Shown here: one piece after another, positions 24,683 to 32,441 of the stretch | Layout: each line of letters starts with the position of its first letter | Numbering within the stretch: position 1 is the first letter of the stretch | DNA from: VAXT01 sp038040395 | GTDB taxonomy: Bacteria; Actinomycetota; Thermoleophilia; Gaiellales; Gaiellaceae | Reading direction: 5' to 3' | Length of the DNA stretch: 64,000 bases | Assembly: GCA_038040395.1 (NCBI GenBank) | Contig: JBBPIJ010000008.1 | Span: forward strand, 1-64,000 | The notes under the pieces: model-generated | Database searches by the model: none | The model's input: the letters and a program-made list of their open reading frames with translations, nothing else | What the model was told of the DNA's origin: nothing | Made by a program: the position numbers and the translations under genes

Positions 24683-26557
24683 ATGGACGCCCCCCGGCCC
24701 CCCCGTCAGCGGCACCGGGCGCGCCCCGGCTCGGTCGACCGCCCCGTCAACAGCCGCATGTACCGCGGGACCTGGCTTCTGGTCGGAATCCCGCTGCTGA
24801 TCGCCGCCTTCACGGTCGCGAGACCCCAGCCGTTGGACGAGCCGACCTTGCCGCCGGAGTTCGACGGAGCCGCCGCGTACGTGGTCGCACGGGACTTCGC
24901 GAACCAGTTCCCCAACCGCGCGCCCGGGTCGGAGCAGGCGCCGGACGCGGCGGCATGGGTGGCGGAAAGGCTCTCGCAGTACGGGTTCCGAACGGATTTC
25001 GACCGTTTTCACGCGAAAATCCCGGGCCGCGGCCGCGTGCAGCTCGAGAACCTGCTCGCCATCCGCCAAGGCCGCTCGAACGACGTGATCGCGGTCATCG
25101 CGCACCGCGACAACTCCGGCGCCGGCCCTGGTGCAAACGACAACGCGTCGGGCACGGCCGCCTTGCTCGAGCTCGCACGCACCTATGCGACGCCCCAGGT
25201 CCCGCCCCGCCCGCCGGAGCCGACCCACACGATCCTCTTCCTATCCACCGACGGGGGCGCCTTCGGAGGCCTGGGCGCAGCGCGTTTCGCGGAGCGTTCG
25301 CCCTATCGACGCCGTGTCGTCGCGGCGATCAACCTCGACGCGATCGCGGGCGGGGGCCCGCCGCACCTCGCGTTCGCTTCGGATCGGCCCCGTTCTCCCT
25401 CGGAAGTCCTCGTGCGAACGGCGGCCGCACGTATCTTCGAGCAGACCGGCGCCGAGCCGACGTGGCCATCCGCCCTGGGACAGCTCCTGGATCTCGCGTT
25501 CCCGTTCAGCCTCTACGAGCAGGCGCCGCTCGTCGACAGGGGGATCGCTGCGATCACGCTGACCTCCGCAGGCGACCGGCCGCCTCCCGGTTTCGGCGAC
25601 TCGTCGGTGAATCGTGCGCGCCTTTCAGGCATCGGCCGGGCAGCGCAATCGCTACTCGGCTCGCTCGACGAGCAGGTCGAGCTTGCCCAGGGGACGTCCA
25701 GCTACGTCTATCTCGGCTCGCGAGCCGTCCGCGGCTGGGCGATCGTGTTCATCCTCGGCGCGGCGCTGATGCCCTGTCTGGCGGTGATCGTCGACCTCTT
25801 CGCCCGCCTGCGCCGCCGGCGCGTCCCCCTGCTGCCGGCGCTCAGGAGCTACCGAAGACGCCTCGGCTTCTGGATCTTCGCGGTCCTGCTCTTCGAGCTC
25901 TTCTCGATCGTCGGAATCTGGGGGACCGGAGCAGCCAGGCCGCTCGCGCCCGAGCTCTCGCCGGGCACGCGCTGGCCCCTCGTGGGCCTGGCGGTCTTCT
26001 TCTGCATCCTGGGCGCGGGGTGGCTTCTCGCCCGTGACCGCCTCATGCCGCAACGGCCGCTCGACGACGAGGAGGCGCTTGCCGGCCAGATCGCCGCCCT
26101 CCTTGCTCTCGCCGTGATCTCGCTCCTGCTCGTGGCGATGAATCCGTATTCCGTCCTCTTCGTGCTGCCCTCGCTGCACGCCTGGATCTGGCTCCCACAG
26201 CTGCGGCGCCGGCCTGCTGCTCTGCAGGTCGTCGTCCTCGCGGCGGGCTTCGGGGGTCCTCTGCTGCTCGTGGGCTCGTTCGCGGCCCGGCTCGACCTCG
26301 GGTTCGACGCGCCGTGGTACCTCGCCCAGCTCGCGGCCGTGGGCTACGTGCCGTTCCCCTCGCTGGTCGTTATCTGCGCGTGGTGCGCGGTCGCCGCACA
26401 GCTGACTGCCATCGTCGGCGGCCGTTACGGGAGCTATCCGAGCGCATCCGAGCGCCGCGGCTTCGGTCCGGGGCGTCGTCTTGCTCGCAGGGCCCTCGTT
26501 CTTGCTCAGCGGAGGCGTGCATCGGCGAGCGAGCGCGACCGCGCCGTGGGGGGGTAG
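24683..26557 (+). CDS. Membrane-anchored M28-family peptidase-like protein
   Basis: A signal/anchor helix (TWLLVGIPLLIAAFTVA) precedes an M28 aminopeptidase-like domain (about 60-330): VIAVIAHRDNSGAGPGANDN carries the first zinc ligands and ASGTAALLELART follows. The place of the catalytic Glu-Glu (usually SDAEEFGLLGS) reads STDGGAFGGLGA, so the general base and one zinc ligand appear to be missing. The C-terminal half has about seven membrane helices. It may be a non-peptidase relative or use other ligands. At 624 residues it is much longer than soluble M28 enzymes. Confidence 0.75.
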   Translation: MDAPRPPRQRHRARPGSVDRPVNSRMYRGTWLLVGIPLLIAAFTVARPQPLDEPTLPPEFDGAAAYVVARDFANQFPNRAPGSEQAPDAAAWVAERLSQYGFRTDFDRFHAKIPGRGRVQLENLLAIRQGRSNDVIAVIAHRDNSGAGPGANDNASGTAALLELARTYATPQVPPRPPEPTHTILFLSTDGGAFGGLGAARFAERSPYRRRVVAAINLDAIAGGGPPHLAFASDRPRSPSEVLVRTAAARIFEQTGAEPTWPSALGQLLDLAFPFSLYEQAPLVDRGIAAITLTSAGDRPPPGFGDSSVNRARLSGIGRAAQSLLGSLDEQVELAQGTSSYVYLGSRAVRGWAIVFILGAALMPCLAVIVDLFARLRRRRVPLLPALRSYRRRLGFWIFAVLLFELFSIVGIWGTGAARPLAPELSPGTRWPLVGLAVFFCILGAGWLLARDRLMPQRPLDDEEALAGQIAALLALAVISLLLVAMNPYSVLFVLPSLHAWIWLPQLRRRPAALQVVVLAAGFGGPLLLVGSFAARLDLGFDAPWYLAQLAAVGYVPFPSLVVICAWCAVAAQLTAIVGGRYGSYPSASERRGFGPGRRLARRALVLAQRRRASASERDRAVGG

Positions 26558-27760
26558 CTAGAGCCGGAGAAACCGGATCGAGTCGCCCGCGGCGAGCCGG
26601 CCCTCTCCCATCGGAACGAGCACGAGTGCGTCGGCCGCGGCGGCCCGCACGATCATGTGCGACTCACGCCCGGGAAGGGGATCGAGGACGGGACCTTCGT
26701 CGCCCGGCGTGACCCGAGCGCGCACGAGCTCGTCGCGGTGCGCATTCGGCTCGAGGGCGGAGGCGAGCCGCCCGCGCTCGAAGCGGGGCAGCGGATCGGC
26801 CGCTCCTTGGAGGGCAAGCAGAGCCGGGCGGACGAAGAGCTCGAACCCGACGAGCGCGGAAACCGGGTTCCCGGGCAGCCCGAAGACGAGCCGGCTCTCC
26901 AGGACGCCGAACGAGATCGGCTTGCCGGGCTTCATGGCAACTCCCCAGAAGACCTCTTCGACGCCGAGCTCTGCCTCGACCTTGCGGACGAGGTCGTGCG
27001 GCCCAACCGAGACGCCGCCCGACGTGACGAGCACGTCCGCCGCGAGCCCCCGCGAGAGCGCTTCTCGATGAGCCGCCTCGTCGTCGGCGACCGGGGCCAG
27101 TCGCTCGACCTCGGCGCCCGCGGACTCGAGCTGGGCGGCGAGCAGGAGCCCGTTCGCCTCGTAGACCTGTCCCGGCTCGAGCGGCTCTCCGGGTGCCCGG
27201 AGCTCGCTTCCCGTCGCCAGCACGCAAGCACGCGGCCGGCACGCGGCCGGCACGTCCGCGATGCCCGCCGCCGCGAGAGCGCCGACCTGCGCCGGCCCGA
27301 GCACGACGCCCGCGTCCACGACGACGGCGCCGCGGCGCACATCGCCACCGGTGGGACGAATGTTCGCTCCGACGGGCACCGGGTTCGAGATCTCGATGTT
27401 GTTGTCTCTCTCGACAACATACTCGAAGGGGATGACGGCATCCGCCCCGGCCGGGACGACACCGCCGGTCGCGATACCCATCGTCTCACCGTCCTCTAGC
27501 GATCGAGGCGCGGGGCTGCCTGCGGCGATCCGGAACGAGACGGGCAGCCGTCCCGGCGTGTCCGCGGCGCGGAGCGCAAAGCCGTCCATCGCCGAGCTAT
27601 CGAAGGGCGGAAGGTCGACAGCCGCGAGACCCGGCTCGGCCAAGACCCGCCCAAGCGCTTCGCCGATCGGGACGGTCTCCACCGGCAGCCGCTCGACCCG
27701 GTCGAGCATGAGCCGCTGGGCCTCCTCGATCGAGACGAGATTCCGCGCAGGAGCGTCCAT
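26558..27760 (-). CDS. moeA: Molybdopterin molybdenumtransferase
   Basis: MoeA layout in 400 residues: N-terminal VSIEEAQRLMLDRVE, the domain PPFDSSAMDGFAL, and the central nucleotide-binding domain with VLVTSGGVSVGPHDLVRKVE, FWGVAMKPGKPISFG and VFGLPGNPVSALVGFELFV. A C-terminal beta-barrel (MoeA domain IV) ends the protein. It inserts molybdate into adenylylated molybdopterin, following the MoaB/MogA step encoded at 17.0-17.5 kb. It is convergent with the M28 gene; the two stops are adjacent. Confidence 0.95.
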   Translation of the reverse strand: MDAPARNLVSIEEAQRLMLDRVERLPVETVPIGEALGRVLAEPGLAAVDLPPFDSSAMDGFALRAADTPGRLPVSFRIAAGSPAPRSLEDGETMGIATGGVVPAGADAVIPFEYVVERDNNIEISNPVPVGANIRPTGGDVRRGAVVVDAGVVLGPAQVGALAAAGIADVPAACRPRACVLATGSELRAPGEPLEPGQVYEANGLLLAAQLESAGAEVERLAPVADDEAAHREALSRGLAADVLVTSGGVSVGPHDLVRKVEAELGVEEVFWGVAMKPGKPISFGVLESRLVFGLPGNPVSALVGFELFVRPALLALQGAADPLPRFERGRLASALEPNAHRDELVRARVTPGDEGPVLDPLPGRESHMIVRAAAADALVLVPMGEGRLAAGDSIRFLRL

Positions 27761-27811
27761 CCGTCATACGCTACTCGCGTGCCGGCACCCCCTCCCGGCT
27801 AGGCTCCCAGC

Positions 27812-28750
27812 GTGATCTCAGTCGTCGTCCCGGTGCACGACGAGGAGCAGAGCGTCGCCCTCCTCTACGAGGAGCTCGACGCTGCACTGCAGCCCGCGGG
27901 CGAGCCGTGGGAGGCGATCTTCGTCGACGACGGCTCCCAGGACGGAACCTTCTCGGCGCTCACGCGACTGCACGCGCGGACGCCCAACACGAGGGTCGTC
28001 CGCCTCCGCCGCAACTTCGGGAAGTCCGCCGCTCTGGCAGCCGGGTTCGCCCAGGCTCAGGGAGAGACCGTCGTCACGATCGACGGCGACCTCCAGGACG
28101 ACCCGGCGGAGATCCCGCACCTGCTGGCGAAGCTCGAGGAAGGATTCGACCTCGTCTCGGGCTGGAAGACGCGCCGCCGCGATCCCTGGCGCCGACGACT
28201 CCTCTCGAAGATCTTCAACGCCGTCACCGGACGGGTCTCGGGCCTCCGGCTGCACGACATGAACTGCGGCCTCAAGGCGTACCGGGCCGAGGTCGTCCAC
28301 GGACTGCCGCTCTACGGGGAGCTGCACCGGTTCATCCCGGTGCTGGCCCACTACCGGGGCTACCGGGTCGCCGAGCTCCCCGTGAACCACAGGCCGCGGC
28401 CCCACGGCCGCTCGCGGTACGGGATCGAACGCTATGTGCGGGGGTTCCTCGACCTCCTGACGGTGACGTTCATGGGCCGGTACCGCCACCGCCCGCTCCA
28501 TCTGTTCGGCGGGCTCGGGCTCTTCCTGGGGCTGCTCGGGACGGTGATCCTCGTCTACCTGACTGTGCTCAAGGCAACCGGGGAAGCGATCGGCCAGCGC
28601 CCGCTCCTCACGCTCGGCGTGCTGCTCGTGGTCGTCGGCCTGCAGTTCTTCTCGCTCGGCCTGATCAGCGAGATGGTGACGAGCCACCACGAGGAACGGG
28701 ACGGCGCAGCCCGACGAGAGGGCGCGCAGGTCGAAGAGATCCTCGGCTGA
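27812..28750 (+). CDS. GT2 glycosyltransferase with two C-terminal membrane helices (DPM1/GtrB-like)
   Basis: GTG 27812 opens a GT-A domain: ISVVVPVHDEEQSVALLYEE, FVDDGSQDGTFSAL, VRLRRNFGKSAALAAGFAQA, the DXD equivalent TIDGDLQDDPAEI and the MNCGLKAYRAEVV acceptor region. Two hydrophobic hairpin helices (about 228-290) place it in the polyprenol-phosphate mannosyl/glucosyltransferase group. It would charge a lipid-phosphate carrier that membrane glycosyltransferases downstream could use as donor. 312 residues; first of a same-strand run of three genes. Confidence 0.9.
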   Translation: MISVVVPVHDEEQSVALLYEELDAALQPAGEPWEAIFVDDGSQDGTFSALTRLHARTPNTRVVRLRRNFGKSAALAAGFAQAQGETVVTIDGDLQDDPAEIPHLLAKLEEGFDLVSGWKTRRRDPWRRRLLSKIFNAVTGRVSGLRLHDMNCGLKAYRAEVVHGLPLYGELHRFIPVLAHYRGYRVAELPVNHRPRPHGRSRYGIERYVRGFLDLLTVTFMGRYRHRPLHLFGGLGLFLGLLGTVILVYLTVLKATGEAIGQRPLLTLGVLLVVVGLQFFSLGLISEMVTSHHEERDGAARREGAQVEEILG

Positions 28751-28765
28751 GCCGGGGGGTCTAGG

Positions 28766-29830
28766 TTGCGCGTCCTCTACTTCGGGACCTATGAGCGCGA
28801 CTACCCGCGTAACGCCGAGGTGATGTCCGCGCTCCGGGGCGCGGGCGTCGAGGTGATCGAACGGCACACGCCCGTCTGGGAGGGGCGCCGCGACAACTGG
28901 GCGGCGCGGTGGGGAACCGGGCTGCGACTCGCGCTGGCGGAGCTTCGGCTGCGCTTCTCTCCGCGCGACGAGTTCGACGCCGTCGTCGTCGGCTACCCCG
29001 GTCACTTCGACGTTCCGCGCGCGCGTCGTGTCGCCGGCAAGAAGCCGCTGGTCTTCAATCCGCTCGTCTCGCTCCACGAGACGCTCGTGTCGGATCGCCG
29101 CCGCTTCCGCCAGGGCCTCTTCGCTGCCTGGATCCTGCTCGCCGTCGACCGGCGGGCGCTCCGGCTGCCGGACATGGTCGTCGCCGACACCGAGGCGAAC
29201 GCGGACTTCCTGGCAGAGCTCGGCGAGATCCCGCGCTCGCAGGTGCGCGTCTGCCTCGTCGGCGCAGAAGACCGGCTCTTCCACGCAGGCTGGCGGCCCG
29301 ACGAGCCGTTTCGCGTCCTCTTCGTCGGCAAGCTGATCCCGCTTCACGGGCTCGAGACGATCCTCGAGGCGGCCCGGCTCGCCCCCGAGCTCGAGATCCG
29401 GCTCATCGGCAGCGGACAGCTCGACAAGGTCCTGGAAGAGCGGCCCGAGAACGTCGAGTGGGTGCATTGGATCGACTACGAGGAACTGCCGAGCGAGTAC
29501 TGGGGCGCGGGCTGCGCGCTCGGGATCTTCGGCACCTCCGAGAAGGCCCGGCGCGTGATCCCCAACAAGGCATTCCAGGCGCTCGCCTGCGGCACGCCGC
29601 TGATCACGGCGGACACACCGGGGGCGCGCGAGCTCTTGACCGACGGCGAAAATGCCCTGCTCGTTCCGCCGGGCGACCCCGCGGCCCTGGCCGCGGCAAT
29701 GCGGCAAGTGGCGGGGGACCAGGAGCTGGCGAGGCGACTGAGCGCGGGCGGACGGAAGGTCTACGAGGAGAAGGCGAGCGAGGAGGTGCTCGGCGCCAGG
29801 TGGCGATCCTTGATCGAAGAGCTTCTCTAG
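28766..29830 (+). CDS. GT-B glycosyltransferase (GT4-like)
   Basis: This 354-residue protein with a TTG start shows the nucleotide-sugar half FRVLFVGKLIPLHGLETILE, LIGSGQLDKVL and the donor loop ALACGTPLITADTPGARELL then NALLVPPGDPAALAAAM. The N-terminal half MRVLYFGTYERDYPRN is unusual for GT4 but occurs in envelope polysaccharide enzymes. It begins 15 bases after the GT2 gene. Acceptor unknown; probably cytoplasmic or peripheral, building a surface glycan. Confidence 0.85.
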   Translation: MRVLYFGTYERDYPRNAEVMSALRGAGVEVIERHTPVWEGRRDNWAARWGTGLRLALAELRLRFSPRDEFDAVVVGYPGHFDVPRARRVAGKKPLVFNPLVSLHETLVSDRRRFRQGLFAAWILLAVDRRALRLPDMVVADTEANADFLAELGEIPRSQVRVCLVGAEDRLFHAGWRPDEPFRVLFVGKLIPLHGLETILEAARLAPELEIRLIGSGQLDKVLEERPENVEWVHWIDYEELPSEYWGAGCALGIFGTSEKARRVIPNKAFQALACGTPLITADTPGARELLTDGENALLVPPGDPAALAAAMRQVAGDQELARRLSAGGRKVYEEKASEEVLGARWRSLIEELL

Positions 29831-31335
29831 CTCCCGGGCCGAAAGGGCTCCTGTGGGCGGCCATGTCGGCGTACGCGTTCGGCTTCGGAGCGCTTTCCGT
29901 CCTTCGCTACCACTCGTTCAACGCCGGCCGGTTCGATCTCGGCAACATGACCCAGGCCGTCTGGTCGACCGCGCACGGACACCCGCTCGCGGTGACGAAC
30001 CTCCAGGGCGACCAGGTCTCGCGGCTCGGCTCGCACGTCGATCCGATCCTCGTCGCGTTCGCCCCGCTCTGGTGGCTGTGGCCGAGCCCGAGCATGCTCC
30101 TCACGGCACAGGCGGTCGCGATCGCGCTCGGCGCGCTGCCCGTGTTCTGGCTCGCCCGAAAGCACCTCGGCTCGGACCGAGCCGGCCTCGGCTTCGCGCT
30201 CGCCTACCTGCTCTATCCGGCGGTCCAGTGGCTGACGCTGAACGAGTTCCACCCCGTCGCGCTCGCCTGCCCGCTCCTGCTCTATGCCTTCTGGTATCTG
30301 GACGAGGACCGCCTGGTCCCTTTCGCCGCGTTCGCGTTGCTTGCGGCCCTGACGAAGGAGGAGATCCCCCTCGTCATCGCCGGGATGGGCATCTGGTACG
30401 CGCTTTCCCGGCGGCGCTTCCGCCTCGGCGGCGCGATCGCGCTCCTCGGCCTCGTCTTCACGCTCGTCTCCGTCGAGCTTGTCCTGCCGCACTTCAACGA
30501 AGGCGCCTCGTCCGAGTTCTACGCCCGCTACGGCGCGCTCGGAGACTCTCCGGGCGAGATCCTCAAGACCGCTCTCACCCGCCCCGACAGGTTGCTGGCC
30601 GCCGCATTCGACCGCCGCGGGATCGGGTACCTCGCCGAGCTCTTGGTTCCGCTTGCCTTCCTGTTTGCGGCCGCGCCGCTCGCGCTCATCGCGGCGATGC
30701 CAGAGCTTGGCCTCAACCTGCTCTCCGCGACGAGCACCCAGACCTCGATCCACCATCACTACACGGCCGGCCTGATCCCGCCGCTCGTCGTCGCCTCGGT
30801 GCTCGGCGCCGGTCGCCTCGCCCGGGGAGACAGCCGCAGGGCCCTCGGGCTGGCAGGGCTCGCGGTCGCAGTCACGCTCGCCGGCAACTACCGGCTGGGC
30901 GCGTTTCCGCTGTGGCGGGGCCTCCCGGGCGCCAGCTCGTACGAAGCGCGAGCCTCACACGTCTCCGCTCACGATCGCGCAGCCGACCGAGCTGTGCGGC
31001 TGATCCCGGATGGCGACGTCGTCACCGCGACGAACTCACTGGGCTCACACCTCTCGGCTCGAAGGCGCTTCCTCAGCTTCCCGTACGTCCAGGACGCGCG
31101 GTGGATCGCGGCCGACGAGACGCAGCCGGGCTACGCCGACCGCTCGGATCCGTTGGCCACGGCCAGAGGGCTCGCCCGGCTCCGTCGCAACCCGCGGTGG
31201 CGGCTCGTCTTCTCGGAGGACGGGGTGCTCGTCTTCCAGAGGCGGACGACGAGCACGGCGAAGAGCGCAGCCAGCGCGGCGTCCCGGGCGACGACGAGCC
31301 AGACGATCCGGTCGAGCGCGAATACGTCCCGGTAG
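29800..31335 (+). CDS. DUF2079 polytopic membrane protein
   Basis: The protein has about 511 residues and around ten membrane helices, with the DUF2079 pattern YHSFNAGRFDLGNMTQAVWS, GDQVSRLGSHVDPILVAFAP and YPAVQWLTLNEFHPVALACP. The family is thought to be GT-C-type glycosyltransferases acting outside the membrane. GTG 29800 is preferred because it completes the first helix; ATG 29863 is the alternative. The natural end seems to be near VFQRR. A further 26 or so residues run antisense into the next gene, a 205-base convergent overlap. Confidence 0.75.
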   Translation: MAILDRRASLAPGPKGLLWAAMSAYAFGFGALSVLRYHSFNAGRFDLGNMTQAVWSTAHGHPLAVTNLQGDQVSRLGSHVDPILVAFAPLWWLWPSPSMLLTAQAVAIALGALPVFWLARKHLGSDRAGLGFALAYLLYPAVQWLTLNEFHPVALACPLLLYAFWYLDEDRLVPFAAFALLAALTKEEIPLVIAGMGIWYALSRRRFRLGGAIALLGLVFTLVSVELVLPHFNEGASSEFYARYGALGDSPGEILKTALTRPDRLLAAAFDRRGIGYLAELLVPLAFLFAAAPLALIAAMPELGLNLLSATSTQTSIHHHYTAGLIPPLVVASVLGAGRLARGDSRRALGLAGLAVAVTLAGNYRLGAFPLWRGLPGASSYEARASHVSAHDRAADRAVRLIPDGDVVTATNSLGSHLSARRRFLSFPYVQDARWIAADETQPGYADRSDPLATARGLARLRRNPRWRLVFSEDGVLVFQRRTTSTAKSAASAASRATTSQTIRSSANTSR

Positions 31336-32441
31336 TGGAAGAACCAGATCTGGCCGAGGACGAGCGCGGTCGCAAGGAGCCCACAGGCCGCTAGCCGAGC
31401 TCGTCCCGGGAGGAGCAGAACAAGTGGCAGAAGCCAGACGAGGTACTGGGGCGAGAGGAACTTGTTGAAGACGAGGAAGCCGGCGACCGCAGCCGCAAAG
31501 CCGGCCACGAGGGCCTCCGGATCTCTGCGCACTCGCGCGTAGAGAGCCCACACGAGCGCGACCGCCGCGAGCTGGAGAACCGACATGAGCGCCGCAAGGG
31601 AGTCGGCGAGCGAGCCGGCGAGGTCGCGCGTCGCGGCTCCGGTCGACCCTCGCACGACCGTCGCGTCGTACAGCCCGAGCCTGTGGGCGGCCAGCAAGAC
31701 GGCTCCGCCCAGGCTCTCGATCTGAAGGCCGCGCGAGGATTGCGCGTGGAAGCTGTCCCAGAGCCCGCCCGGGCCGAGCACGGCGAACGGGACGACCACG
31801 ACCGCCACGACCCCGGCGAGAACAAGGATGGACTCGACCGCGCGCCGGCGGCCGGCAAGGGCCCAGACGTACAAGACCGCGGGCGGCGCGAGCACGAGCG
31901 GATAGACCTTCGCGGTCACCGCCAGCCCGAGCAGGCCGAACGCGAGTCGGTCGCGCCGGCGAACGAGAGCCGCAAGCGCGCCGACGGTCAGCGCCGCGGG
32001 AAAGAGGTCGTAGGTGTTCAGAGAGATCGGCCCGACCGCGAGCGGCGAGAGCGCGAAGAGCCCGGCCGCGGCGTAGAGCCGGCGCCCCCGCGCGCCGAGC
32101 GTCACCAGCACGAGCACGACAGCGAAGAGCGCGGCGAGCCCACACAGCGCCATCAGGCTCTTGAAGGCGAAGTTGTACGCGCCGGCGGGCAGAATCGCGG
32201 GCGGAAGAAAGACCGCGAAGGCGCCGGGCGGATACTCGACGAAGACGTCGCGGTACGGAAGGTCCCCGCGCAGGAAGCGGTCGGCGTAGAGGCCGTACAG
32301 GTGGACGTCCCGATACCGCTCGGCCCGAAAGAGGCCCCCGTCGGGAACCGCGCAGGCCGCGAGGAAGATCGGCGTCGCCAGGCCGGCGATCCGCGCTGCC
32401 AGACGCAGCTCGACCGAGCCTTCTGGCCGCCTACTAGCCAG
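31131..32441 (-). CDS. GT87-like (DUF2029) membrane mannosyltransferase, CTG start inferred
   Basis: About 436 residues with ten or more membrane helices. YGLYADRFLRGDLPYRDVFV then EYPPGAFAVFLPPAI is the conserved first loop of the GT87/DUF2029 alpha-mannosyltransferases (GT-C fold), and FNKFLSPQYLVWLLPL is the conserved late motif. No ATG, GTG or TTG lies in frame between the upstream gene and the conserved region. CTG 32441 overlaps the stop of the penicillin-binding protein gene by eight bases and is the best start. The last 65 codons overlap the convergent DUF2079 gene, and the tail is non-homologous. Confidence 0.8.
   Translation of the reverse strand: MASRRPEGSVELRLAARIAGLATPIFLAACAVPDGGLFRAERYRDVHLYGLYADRFLRGDLPYRDVFVEYPPGAFAVFLPPAILPAGAYNFAFKSLMALCGLAALFAVVLVLVTLGARGRRLYAAAGLFALSPLAVGPISLNTYDLFPAALTVGALAALVRRRDRLAFGLLGLAVTAKVYPLVLAPPAVLYVWALAGRRRAVESILVLAGVVAVVVVPFAVLGPGGLWDSFHAQSSRGLQIESLGGAVLLAAHRLGLYDATVVRGSTGAATRDLAGSLADSLAALMSVLQLAAVALVWALYARVRRDPEALVAGFAAAVAGFLVFNKFLSPQYLVWLLPLVLLLPGRARLAACGLLATALVLGQIWFFHYRDVFALDRIVWLVVARDAALAALFAVLVVRLWKTSTPSSEKTSRHRGLRRSRASPLAVANGSERSA

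Noticed and set aside
27818..29707. Long minus-strand open frame of 629 codons across the GT2 and GT4 genes
   Set aside because: Composition is rich in Arg, Glu and Asp as expected of an antisense shadow in GC-rich DNA; the plus-strand genes have clear motifs.
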